From Catellatospora tritici (GTDB lineage Bacteria > Actinomycetota > Actinomycetes > Mycobacteriales > Micromonosporaceae): a DNA stretch of 64,000 nucleotides. A model generated the notes under the pieces. It had not been told where the DNA came from. It saw only the letters and a list, made by a program, of their open reading frames with translations, and did no database searches. Location of the stretch: contig NZ_JAHRCY010000002.1 of NCBI RefSeq assembly GCF_019083965.1, positions 1 through 64,000 on the forward strand, given 5' to 3'. The position numbers were made by a program, and so were the translations under genes. Numbering within the stretch: the first letter of the stretch is position 1; each line of letters starts with the position of its first letter. Below are positions 34,942 through 42,310 of this stretch, piece after piece.

Positions 34942-35265
34942 CGCCCCCTGCCGGGCCCCGGTGCCGCCCCTCCAGGTGGCGCCGGGGCCCGTCGTCGTAC
35001 CCCCTGGCGCCCGCCCTCGGCCGCGCCCACCGCGCCACGACCAATCCTCAGCCCGCCCTGCTCGGCCCGGAGCCCGCAATCCTCGCTGGTGGCCCTGTGA
35101 CGGCCACTGACGGTCAACGGAGTTGGCGGCCGAGCGCGACCGTCGACGGCCACCGTGCCGCTGGTTCGGTGCGGGAAGGCTGGTGGCGGGAACGGGGAAG
35201 ACGGCGGCCCGACCGAGAGGTCGGGCCGCCGTCTTCTGGGACGGATCGTCGGAGCGGGTCGCGGA
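34942..35265. other. 324-nt gap holding only a terminator
   Basis: The gap lies between the convergent P450 and AraC genes. I see no coding signal. The only structured element is the 18-bp hairpin at 35197-35236. Confidence 0.65.
35197..35236. terminator. Perfect 18-bp bidirectional terminator
   Basis: GAAGACGGCGGCCCGACC (35197-35214), loop GAGA, and the exact complement GGTCGGGCCGCCGTCTTC (35219-35236). It is placed between convergent genes and closes the polyketide synthase operon. Confidence 0.92.
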
Positions 35266-36069
35266 TCAGGACACGGGGACGTGCGTGGCTTCGCGGGAGG
35301 CCACCAGCTTCAGTGCCGCCTTGCGTACGTCCAGCAGGGCGAGCAGCACCGGCGGGTCGAGGTCGGAGATCTCCTTGAGCTTGAGCTCGGCGTCGTCGAT
35401 CACCATGCCACGCCGCATGGTGATCGGTCCCAGCGAACCGACCCCGAGTTCGTTGCCGCTGCCCGCCACCGCCTCGTCGGTGACCCGGGCCGGGTCGGCC
35501 GAGACGGAGTGGGCCAGCAGGAACCAGTCGCCCGGCGGCACCTTCTCCAGCGTGAACGGTCCGGGCTGGTCCAGGATCGTGCAGCTGACCGGTCGGCACT
35601 CCGGGATGCGGTCGCGGAACAGGCCGACGAAGGTCAGTTGCGGCTCGTCGGCCGGGTAGGGCCGGATGACACCCTTGACGGTGCCGAAGGCCCACTCGGG
35701 CCCGGTCACGGTGGTCTCGGCCTGCACCGCCGGGGCGTAGCCGCGCAGGCGGCGGTACGCGGTCGGGGACAGCCCGACGCTGCGGGTGAAGCGGGAGCTG
35801 AAGGTGCCGATGCTGGTGTAGCCAACCTGCAGGCTGATGTCGGCGACGTTGCTCTGCGTCGAGACCAGGAGCCGTTTGGCCTGCTGGAGCCGCAGTGCGG
35901 AGAGGAAGCGGCCGGGAGAGACACCGGTCACGCGTTGGAAGATGCGCGAGAAGTGGAACTTGCTGAACATCGCGACACGCGCCATGTCGTCGATGGTGAG
36001 CTGCTGACCGAGATTTTCGCGCATGGTGGCGATCACGCGTTCGACGGCCTTTGTCGTGGTCTTGTCCAT
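35266..36069 (-). CDS. AraC/XylS-family transcriptional regulator
   Basis: A 267-residue regulator with the DNA-binding domain at the N-terminus (residues about 8-105). Two HTH motifs are seen: LTIDDMARVAMFSKFHFSRI and NVADISLQVGYTSIGTFSSR, then the AraC signature FTRSVGLSPTAYRR. The C-terminal 150 residues are an effector or dimer domain that I do not recognise. The ATG at 36069 follows GGGAGA; a longer reading would run through the dyad at 36160. It sits inside the enediyne cluster next to that dyad, so autoregulation and pathway-specific control are likely. Confidence 0.9.
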   Translation of the reverse strand: MDKTTTKAVERVIATMRENLGQQLTIDDMARVAMFSKFHFSRIFQRVTGVSPGRFLSALRLQQAKRLLVSTQSNVADISLQVGYTSIGTFSSRFTRSVGLSPTAYRRLRGYAPAVQAETTVTGPEWAFGTVKGVIRPYPADEPQLTFVGLFRDRIPECRPVSCTILDQPGPFTLEKVPPGDWFLLAHSVSADPARVTDEAVAGSGNELGVGSLGPITMRRGMVIDDAELKLKEISDLDPPVLLALLDVRKAALKLVASREATHVPVS

Positions 36070-36159
36070 AGCGTCTCCCGAAATCGACCTCAGTCTTGGC
36101 GAGGCGGCTGATCCGTCACTGCCACCGGCGCCACGGCACGTTTCCGTGAGCCATGAACA

Positions 36160-36184
36160 TATCCGGACCGCTATGATCCGGATA
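36160..36184. promoter_or_regulatory. Candidate AraC operator: TATCCGGA-N9-TCCGGATA
   Basis: Perfect 8-bp arms (36160-36167 and 36177-36184) around a 9-nt spacer, 91 nt before the AraC start. The half-site TCCGGATA recurs before the GMC gene (10276) and the first UnbL gene (24472). Position and recurrence suggest the binding site of a cluster regulator. Confidence 0.55.
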
Positions 36185-36371
36185 GGTTTCGTTAACTCGT
36201 TAGAAACACCGTGTACATGGGTGCGGAGACCATTTCGTTCTCGGCCCCCTGCTCTCGGGTCGCGCACCCGAGTGCATTCGTTGAAGTCCCCACACTCATG
36301 AATACCAGTGACAGGGATCGATGTTAAGAGGTCCTAAAGGGATCGGCAATACCAACGGCCGAGGCACTTCA

Positions 36372-36389
36372 GCCGACCGGCCGGTCGGC
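36372..36389. promoter_or_regulatory. Perfect 18-bp palindrome
   Basis: GCCGACCGGCCGGTCGGC is its own reverse complement. It lies mid-way in the araC-merR region. It may be an operator or a simple G/C-rich chance dyad. Confidence 0.4.
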
Positions 36390-36783
36390 GCTGCTCCAAT
36401 AGTCGAGGATAGCGGCTCCCACCAGCGTGTATGGGGGTCGGGGGCAGGTCCGGACGAAAACTGAGCAATATTATGGAAAGGCGAAGTCGGCGAGTTCTGC
36501 TATCCATTTCGGCTACGCATCGTGACGATGGCCGACAAGCTGGATCCGATGTGGACGCACGATGCGTCGTTTTGGTTGCCTCTGGTGCGGCCGCTGTCGT
36601 AAACAGGTCAGACCCGTGGTGGGTCGGGGTGCGCGAGCAGTGGCTAGATCACCGGTGAACCGCTGTGGAACCGGCTCGAAACAGCTGCGCCGACCCGGCA
36701 TATGCGACATCTCTGCGGTTGCGGCGAGTGATCGCTATGTGCCAACATGCAAGCATTCCCATCACAGACACCGATGGAGTTCG

Positions 36784-37416
36784 ATGAAAATCTCGAATCT
36801 CAGCAGGCGAAGCGGTGTGTCGGTGGCGACGATCAAGTTTTATCTGCGTGAACACCTGTTGCCCCCCGGCGTACCGACTGCGAGGAACCAGGCGGAGTAC
36901 GACGAGACTCACGTCGCCCGGCTGAGGCTGATCCGTGTGCTCACCGGGATGGGCATGATGAGCCTGGCCTCGGTGCGTGAGGTGCTGGCCGCCCTCGACG
37001 ACAACTGCATGTCGCCGCACGGACTGGCCAAAGTGGTCAACAACGCGCTGTCGGCCGAGCATCCGGCCCGGTCCGACGTGCCCGCCGACACCTCCGCCAG
37101 CGCCCAGGTCGACCGGTTCCTGACCGACCTGGGCTGGCGCGTCGACCCGAACACCCCCGGCCGGGCGACCCTGGCGCAGGTGCTGGTCGCACTGCGCGAC
37201 CTGGGCTGGGACTGTGAGGCCGACATCTTCGCCCCCTGTGCCGACGCGGCCGAACGCCTGGCCGTACGGGAGCTGGACTCCCTGCCCACCGACGGCGCGG
37301 CCACCGCGGTCGCCCGTACCGTCCTGCTCGAGGTCGCCTTCGCGGTGATGCGCCGGATGGCGTACGAGCACTACCTCGCGATCCGGGCGCACGGCTCCGC
37401 CGCACCCGAACGCTGA
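36784..37416 (+). CDS. MerR-family transcriptional regulator
   Basis: A 210-residue MerR-type regulator. The N-terminal winged HTH reads MKISNLSRRSGVSVATIKFY, then LREHLLPPG and ARLRLIRVLTGMGM, as in the family. The C-terminal domain is larger than in metal-sensing MerR proteins and has no CxxC metal loop, so it probably senses an organic ligand. A long helical region (ATAVARTVLLEVAFAVMRRM) may form the ligand pocket. The ATG at 36784 follows GGAG. It is divergent from AraC and upstream of UnbV-UnbU. It may sense the enediyne or a drug and control the MFS exporter or the UnbV operon; this is inference. Confidence 0.88.
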   Translation: MKISNLSRRSGVSVATIKFYLREHLLPPGVPTARNQAEYDETHVARLRLIRVLTGMGMMSLASVREVLAALDDNCMSPHGLAKVVNNALSAEHPARSDVPADTSASAQVDRFLTDLGWRVDPNTPGRATLAQVLVALRDLGWDCEADIFAPCADAAERLAVRELDSLPTDGAATAVARTVLLEVAFAVMRRMAYEHYLAIRAHGSAAPER

Positions 37417-37915
37417 GCGGGCCCGGGGAGGTGCGCCCCGGCCCCGCCCGCCATCGCTGTTCTGTCCCCGCCTTTCGTCACTCGGTGTGACCATCTGGGT
37501 CTTCCAGATTGCGGGGGTCGGCGCTGAGCATTTATCGAGAAGACAGGACCTTCCGACGGCCGCGAGGATGGGCGACGTCGAGAAGGTGGTCAATACCTTC
37601 CTGGCACGAATAGGAAGGGGACCCGTCTTTAAGGCATCTCTCAAGGTGTCGCGATAGTGGTCGCGACAAACCTCCATTAACTCGTATGAGGTCTTTCCGG
37701 TCCGCGTTGGAACCAATGTCCATTCCGCATTCTGATTCAGATGTGTCAATCATTGCGGAAGTGTCGGGCGGGTTCTGAATCCTCGCGCAAGGCATGGCGC
37801 CGGTCGCCGAGCGTGAACGCCGGGGCGGAGACCGCAGAAAACCGTCTGACGCCTTCCGGCGGGCTTCGCCGGCGGTCGAGTCGTGCACCGTGACGTCTAT
37901 CTTCGAGGGGAACCG
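37417..37915. other. 499-nt gap before UnbV: promoter region
   Basis: No coding region is seen. It contains a perfect dyad at 37647, an A/T-richer core (CTCCATTAACTCGTATGAGG) and TGTCCATTCCG at about 37715, a partial match to the GCTATCCATT motif. It is the promoter region of the UnbV-UnbU operon. Confidence 0.55.
37647..37668. promoter_or_regulatory. Dyad TGTCGCGA-N6-TCGCGACA
   Basis: Perfect 8-bp arms with a 6-nt spacer, about 250 nt before UnbV. The half-site TCGCGACA also occurs at 21840-21847, upstream of CMD copy B. It is a candidate operator for the MerR protein or another cluster regulator. Confidence 0.5.
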
Positions 37916-39898
37916 ATGCCAGCGAATGAGGTCGGCCTGCTGCGCCGACTGGCACCTGTCGTTTTCGTGCTCGTACTGCTGAGCACGCTGTTTGTGGTGA
38001 GCCAGCTGCCCGAGGCCTCCGCTGCCGAGAAGGCCTCCATGGCCTCGCGGTACCGCTTCACGGAGCTGCCCATCGCGCTGCCGCCGAACCTGCCGCTGCG
38101 TGACGTGCGCACGGTGAATCCGGAGTACGAGCACATCAAGTCCTGGGTCTCGTCGGTCGGTGCGGCCATCGCCGTCAACGACATCGACGGCGGCGGCAAG
38201 CCCGACGACCTGTGCCTGGTCGACACCCGCAGCGACGCGGCGATCGTCACCCCGGCACCGGGCACCGGCGGCGCCTACCAGCCGTTCGTGCTGGACGCCG
38301 CGCCGCTGCCCTACAGCAGCACCACGGCGCCGATGGGCTGCGCGCCCGGTGACTTCAATCTCGACGGCTGGACCGACCTGCTCGTCTACTACTGGGGCCG
38401 CACCCCGGTGCTGTTCCTGCACAAGCCCGCCGCGTCGGTGCTCAGTCGGGACACGTTCGTGGCCACCGAGCTGATCCCGGGTGGAACTTTCGCCGACAAC
38501 GCCTACCACGGGCAGCTGTGGAACACCAACGCGGTGGCGGTCGCCGACTTCGACGGTGACGGCAAGCCCGACATCGGGGTCTTCAACTACTTCCCCGACT
38601 CCGGGGTGCTCGACCCGCAGGGCAACAAGAACGTGTCGATGAACCACTCGATGTCGCGGGCCCAGAACGCCGGCGGTGCGCACGTGCTGCGCTGGAAGGC
38701 CAAGACCGCGGGCAAGGCCGGGCAGCCGGCCACGGTCGAGTTCGAGGAGCAGCGCGGCGCCATCGACCCGAAGTGCGCCACCGGCTGGACCCTGGCGTCG
38801 GCCTCGGCCGACCTGGACGGCGACCTGCTGCCGGAGCTCTACCTGGCCAACGACTTCGGCAACGACCGCTTCTTCCACAACGTGTCCACCCCCGGCAGCA
38901 TCAGGTTCGCGCTGGCCGAGGGCGAGCACGGCGCGTTCACGCCGAAGTCGCTGGTGATGGGGCACGACTCCTTCAAGGGCATGGGCATCGAGTTCGGTGA
39001 CCTGCACGGCACCGGCCGCTTCGACGCCTTCGTCAGCAACATCACGCAGTCGTGGGGCATCGAGGAGAGCAACTTCGTCTGGCGCAACACCGCGGCCAAC
39101 GTGGAGGAGGCCAAGAAAGAGCTCGGCAAGGGCATCGCCCCGTTCGACAACGAGGCCAGCGACACCAACATGGCCTGGGTCGGCTGGGGCTGGGACGCCA
39201 AGATGGCCGACTTCGACAACAGCGGCAACCAGGTCGTCGTACAGACCGCCGGCTTCGTCAAGGGCGAGATCAACCGGTGGAACTGGCTGCAGGAACTGGC
39301 CATGAGCAACGACCTGATGCTGCAGGAGCCGGCGATGTGGCCCCACGCCCGGCCCGGTGACGACATCGCCGGCAGCGCCCACATGGCCTTCTGGGCGCCC
39401 GAGGGCAACGGCCGCTACACCGACCTCAGCCCCCAGCTGGGCATGGACCAGCCGATCCCGAGCCGCGGGGTGGCCGTGGCCGACGTCAACGGGGACGGCA
39501 GCCAGGAATTCGCCATCGCCCGGCAGTGGGGCGCGCCCACGTACTACCGCAACGACCGCAAGGGCAACGGTGACTTCCTCGGCCTGCGCCTGTACCGCCC
39601 GGTCGACGGCACCGCCCAGGGCGGCGCGCTGCACACCCCGGCGTACGGCGCGCTGGTGAAGATCACCACCGCCGACGGCAAGACCCAGCTGGCGCAGCTC
39701 GACGGCGGCGGCGGCCACTCCGGCAAGCGCAGCTTCGACGTCTACTTCGGGCTGGGCACCCAGGGCGCCAAGCCGGTCTCGGCCGAGCTCTGCTGGCGCG
39801 ACCTGACCGGCGCCATCCACATGCAGACGGTCGACCTGACCGCCGGCTGGCACGACTTCATGCTCACGACTCAGGCTCAGGAGGTGACGGCGAAATGA
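37916..39898 (+). CDS. unbV: Enediyne biosynthesis protein UnbV (E4), FG-GAP and ASPIC/UnbV domains
   Basis: A 660-residue protein. A hydrophobic N-terminal segment (APVVFVLVLLSTLFVVS, residues about 13-29) anchors or exports it. The middle is a beta-propeller of FG-GAP/VCBS repeats with Asp-rich calcium-like loops: NDIDGGGKPDDLC, DFNLDGWTDLL, DFDGDGKPDIG and DVNGDGSQEFA. The C-terminal ASPIC/UnbV domain has GALVKITTADGKTQLAQLDG and GHSGKRSFDVYFGLG. UnbV belongs to the five-gene enediyne cassette; its biochemical role is not settled. The ATG at 37916 follows GAGGGG. It overlaps unbU by 4 nt (ATGA). Confidence 0.95.
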   Translation: MPANEVGLLRRLAPVVFVLVLLSTLFVVSQLPEASAAEKASMASRYRFTELPIALPPNLPLRDVRTVNPEYEHIKSWVSSVGAAIAVNDIDGGGKPDDLCLVDTRSDAAIVTPAPGTGGAYQPFVLDAAPLPYSSTTAPMGCAPGDFNLDGWTDLLVYYWGRTPVLFLHKPAASVLSRDTFVATELIPGGTFADNAYHGQLWNTNAVAVADFDGDGKPDIGVFNYFPDSGVLDPQGNKNVSMNHSMSRAQNAGGAHVLRWKAKTAGKAGQPATVEFEEQRGAIDPKCATGWTLASASADLDGDLLPELYLANDFGNDRFFHNVSTPGSIRFALAEGEHGAFTPKSLVMGHDSFKGMGIEFGDLHGTGRFDAFVSNITQSWGIEESNFVWRNTAANVEEAKKELGKGIAPFDNEASDTNMAWVGWGWDAKMADFDNSGNQVVVQTAGFVKGEINRWNWLQELAMSNDLMLQEPAMWPHARPGDDIAGSAHMAFWAPEGNGRYTDLSPQLGMDQPIPSRGVAVADVNGDGSQEFAIARQWGAPTYYRNDRKGNGDFLGLRLYRPVDGTAQGGALHTPAYGALVKITTADGKTQLAQLDGGGGHSGKRSFDVYFGLGTQGAKPVSAELCWRDLTGAIHMQTVDLTAGWHDFMLTTQAQEVTAK

Positions 39899-40926
39899 CC
39901 CACGCAGAACGCGTCAGCACGACCGGCATCGGCATCAAACCGCCCGCGGCGCCCACCGTACGGGTGGAGCCGACCAGGGTGGTCGCGACCAACCGGATGG
40001 CCGCCCCGCCGCGGGTGGACAACGCCGACCCCCGCTACAAGGCGCTGCGCAACTTCGCCATCTCGATGAGCATCTTCAACATCCTCGGCTACTGGCTGTT
40101 CGGCTTCGAGCAGCCGTGGACCTGGCCGTTCATCGCGCTGGCGGTCGGCTACGGCACCGAGTTCGCCGCCGAGACCGTCAGGGCGTGGGCCTACAAACAG
40201 CGCCCGGAGTACTCCGGCAACGGCATGTGGGGCGTGTACACGTTCCTGCTGCCCACGCACATCACCGCGCTGGCGGCGAACATGCTGCTCTACGCCAACG
40301 ACATCTTCTGGCCCATCGCGTTCGGCATCGTGGTCGCGGTCGGGCAGAAGTACGTGCTGCGGGCCCCGATCAAGGGCCGGATGCGCCACTTCATGAACCC
40401 GTCCAACCTCGGCATCACCGCCGTGCTGGTGACCTTCCCGTGGGTCAACATCGCGCCGCCGTACCACTTCACCGAGCACGTGCCGGACGCGATCCGGGTG
40501 GTCATCCCGTTCGTCATCCTCACCTCGGGCACCGTGCTCAACGCGCTGCTGACCAAGAAGGTCCCGCTGATCCTCGGCTGGGTGGGCGGCTTCGTCATCC
40601 AGGCCCTGATCCGCACCTGGATCTGGGACGTGGCGCTGTGGGCGGCGCTCATCCCGATGACCGGCGTGGCGTTCGTGCTGTTCACCAACTACATGATCAC
40701 CGACCCGGGGACGACGCCGTCGAAGGGCTGGATGCAGTTCATGTTCGGCTCCAGCGTCGCCACCGTGTACGGCATCCTGATGATCTTCAACGTGGTCTAC
40801 ACCCTGTTCTTCGCGGTGACCATCGTCTGTGCCGTCCGGGGCGCCTTCTGGTGGTACAAGCACCTCAAGGAGAAGAAGCAGCAACAGGCTTACCCGCGTA
40901 CGGTGCCCGTACCGGCGACGGCCTGA
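39895..40926 (+). CDS. unbU: Enediyne biosynthesis protein UnbU (E5), RnfD/NqrB-like membrane protein
   Basis: A 343-residue polytopic protein with about eight TM helices after a 45-residue soluble N-terminus. The motif RHFMNPSNLGI and the loop TNYMITDPGTTPSKGWMQF resemble RnfD/NqrB subunits, where a Thr in the TDPxT region carries covalent FMN. That suggests a membrane flavin or electron-transfer role. UnbU is part of the conserved enediyne cassette and always travels with UnbV, to which it is translationally coupled here (ATGA overlap at 39895). A terminator follows. Confidence 0.93.
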   Translation: MTHAERVSTTGIGIKPPAAPTVRVEPTRVVATNRMAAPPRVDNADPRYKALRNFAISMSIFNILGYWLFGFEQPWTWPFIALAVGYGTEFAAETVRAWAYKQRPEYSGNGMWGVYTFLLPTHITALAANMLLYANDIFWPIAFGIVVAVGQKYVLRAPIKGRMRHFMNPSNLGITAVLVTFPWVNIAPPYHFTEHVPDAIRVVIPFVILTSGTVLNALLTKKVPLILGWVGGFVIQALIRTWIWDVALWAALIPMTGVAFVLFTNYMITDPGTTPSKGWMQFMFGSSVATVYGILMIFNVVYTLFFAVTIVCAVRGAFWWYKHLKEKKQQQAYPRTVPVPATA

Positions 40927-40936
40927 CCGATCGGCC

Positions 40937-40982
40937 GCGGGTGGGACCGGCGGTGGCCAGGGCCGCCGCGGGTCCCACCCGC
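40937..40982 (+). terminator. Terminator after unbU
   Basis: GCGGGTGGGACC (40937-40948) pairs perfectly with GGTCCCACCCGC (40971-40982); the 22-nt interior can itself form a GGCGGTGGCC...GGCCGCC stem. It starts 10 nt after the unbU stop. Confidence 0.8.
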
Positions 40983-41066
40983 AACTGCGCAACTGACAAG
41001 ATGCCCGGCCATGTCACCAGGTGGAAACCTCCGGCACAGGAACCTTTTCAGCCAGGGGGAACCAGC

Positions 41067-42287
41067 ATGGTCGCCGACATCCGCACCGACAGCACGACCG
41101 CACCGGTTCCCAAGCTGCGCAGCGCAGCCGGGTTCGTCCTCTTCTTCCTGTACGGCACCCTGTTCGCGGCACTGGGCGCGCTGCTGCCCGCCCTGCGCGA
41201 CGACTTCGGCCTCGGCCCCACCGCGGGTGGCGGCCTGGTCAGCGTCTTCCAGCTCGGTGCGCTGGCCGCGATGGTCTACTGCGGGGTGTTCGCCCGCCGG
41301 GTCGACGGCAGGGTGACCATGTCCATCCTGGTGCTGGTCGCCTCGGGGGCGGCGACCGCGCTGGCGCTGGCCCCGTCCTGGCCGGCCGCGCTCGCCGCGG
41401 CGGCGTTCGGTGGCCTCGGCTTCGGCGGTCTCATGCTGTATCTCAACACCGCTTTCGCGGCCGGGTTCGGCAGGCGCGGCGCACTGGTGCTGAACCTGTT
41501 CAACGCCACGTTCATGGTCGGCTCGATCGTCGGGCCGCTGGCGGTCGGGGCCACCGCCAGGCATGAGCGCCACGTCCTGCTCGCGGTCGCGGTGCTGGCG
41601 CTGCTGGGCTGGCCCGCCCGCAGGCTGGCCGGGCCGGCCGCGGTGTCCGCGCCGGGCGGGCGCGCCACGGCGTATGAACCCGCCCGGAGCTCCCTGCCCG
41701 TGCTCGCCGTGTTCATGGTGGCCGGACTGCTCTACGGCGCGGCCGAGATCGGTGTGGGCACCTGGGCGACCACCCACCTGGTCGCGGTCGGCTTCTCCGC
41801 ACCGCTCGCGGCGTCGCTGACGGCCCTGTTCTGGGCCGGTCACGCCCTCGGCCGGGTGAGCCTGCCGAACCTGGCGCCCCGGCGCGCCCCGGCCAGGCTC
41901 GTCGTGACCTGCACCGTGCTGGCCGCGGGCGCGCTCGCGCTCGCGTCGGTGCCCGGCGTCGCCCCGTACGCGTACGCCGTCGCGGGGATTCTGCTGGGTC
42001 CGGTCTTCCCGACGCTGCTGGCCTGGCTGGCGACGGTGACCCCGGCGACGCAGTCGTCCCGGGCGATGATGCTGACGGCGCTGATGATCGGCGGTGCGGG
42101 CGCGCCCGTCCTGGTCGGTGCGGCCATCGGCGGCTCCTCGGCCGGGGCGGTCCCGCTCGCGCTGAGCCTGCTCACCGTGGCGGGTGCCGTCGCGGCGATC
42201 GTGGCCGCCCGGGTGGCCACCGTGCATGGCCGCCTCTCGGCGGCCCTGGCGGCCGATCCGTTGCTGGCCACCCGGACCACGGTATGA
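41067..42287 (+). CDS. MFS transporter, likely exporter
   Basis: A 406-residue, roughly 12-TM protein of the major facilitator superfamily. Helix 2/loop 2-3 shows VYCGVFARRVDGRVTMS, a variant of the MFS signature GxxxDRxGR. The N- and C-terminal six-helix halves are joined by a loop near residues 190-220. The ATG at 41067 has AGGGGGA upstream. Its position directly after UnbV-UnbU on the same strand suggests export of the enediyne or an intermediate, and thus self-protection. The family also includes sugar and general efflux proteins, so the substrate is inferred. Confidence 0.85.
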   Translation: MVADIRTDSTTAPVPKLRSAAGFVLFFLYGTLFAALGALLPALRDDFGLGPTAGGGLVSVFQLGALAAMVYCGVFARRVDGRVTMSILVLVASGAATALALAPSWPAALAAAAFGGLGFGGLMLYLNTAFAAGFGRRGALVLNLFNATFMVGSIVGPLAVGATARHERHVLLAVAVLALLGWPARRLAGPAAVSAPGGRATAYEPARSSLPVLAVFMVAGLLYGAAEIGVGTWATTHLVAVGFSAPLAASLTALFWAGHALGRVSLPNLAPRRAPARLVVTCTVLAAGALALASVPGVAPYAYAVAGILLGPVFPTLLAWLATVTPATQSSRAMMLTALMIGGAGAPVLVGAAIGGSSAGAVPLALSLLTVAGAVAAIVAARVATVHGRLSAALAADPLLATRTTV

Positions 42288-42307
42288 GGGGCCGCGGCGC
42301 GGCCCCT
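42287..42307. terminator. Terminator between MFS and M23 genes
   Basis: AGGGGCCGC (42287-42295) pairs with GCGGCCCCT (42299-42307), with loop GGC. It begins at the last base of the MFS stop codon and serves both convergent genes. It is a plausible right border of the cluster. Confidence 0.75.
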
Positions 42308-42310
42308 GCC

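Larger units (their letters stand above)
36070..36783. other. 714-nt divergent regulatory region between araC and merR
   Basis: No gene is convincing here. A short reading of 75 codons (36431-36658) has no ribosome site and no recognisable domain. The region is comparatively A/T-rich and holds a 25-bp dyad (36160), an 18-bp palindrome (36372), a GATCGGCAATACCA string (36341) and a GCTATCCATT site (36499). It probably carries the promoters of both regulators. Confidence 0.6.

Noticed and set aside
36431..36658. A 75-codon open frame in the araC-merR region
   Set aside because: No ribosome site, no domain, and it lies where promoters are expected.
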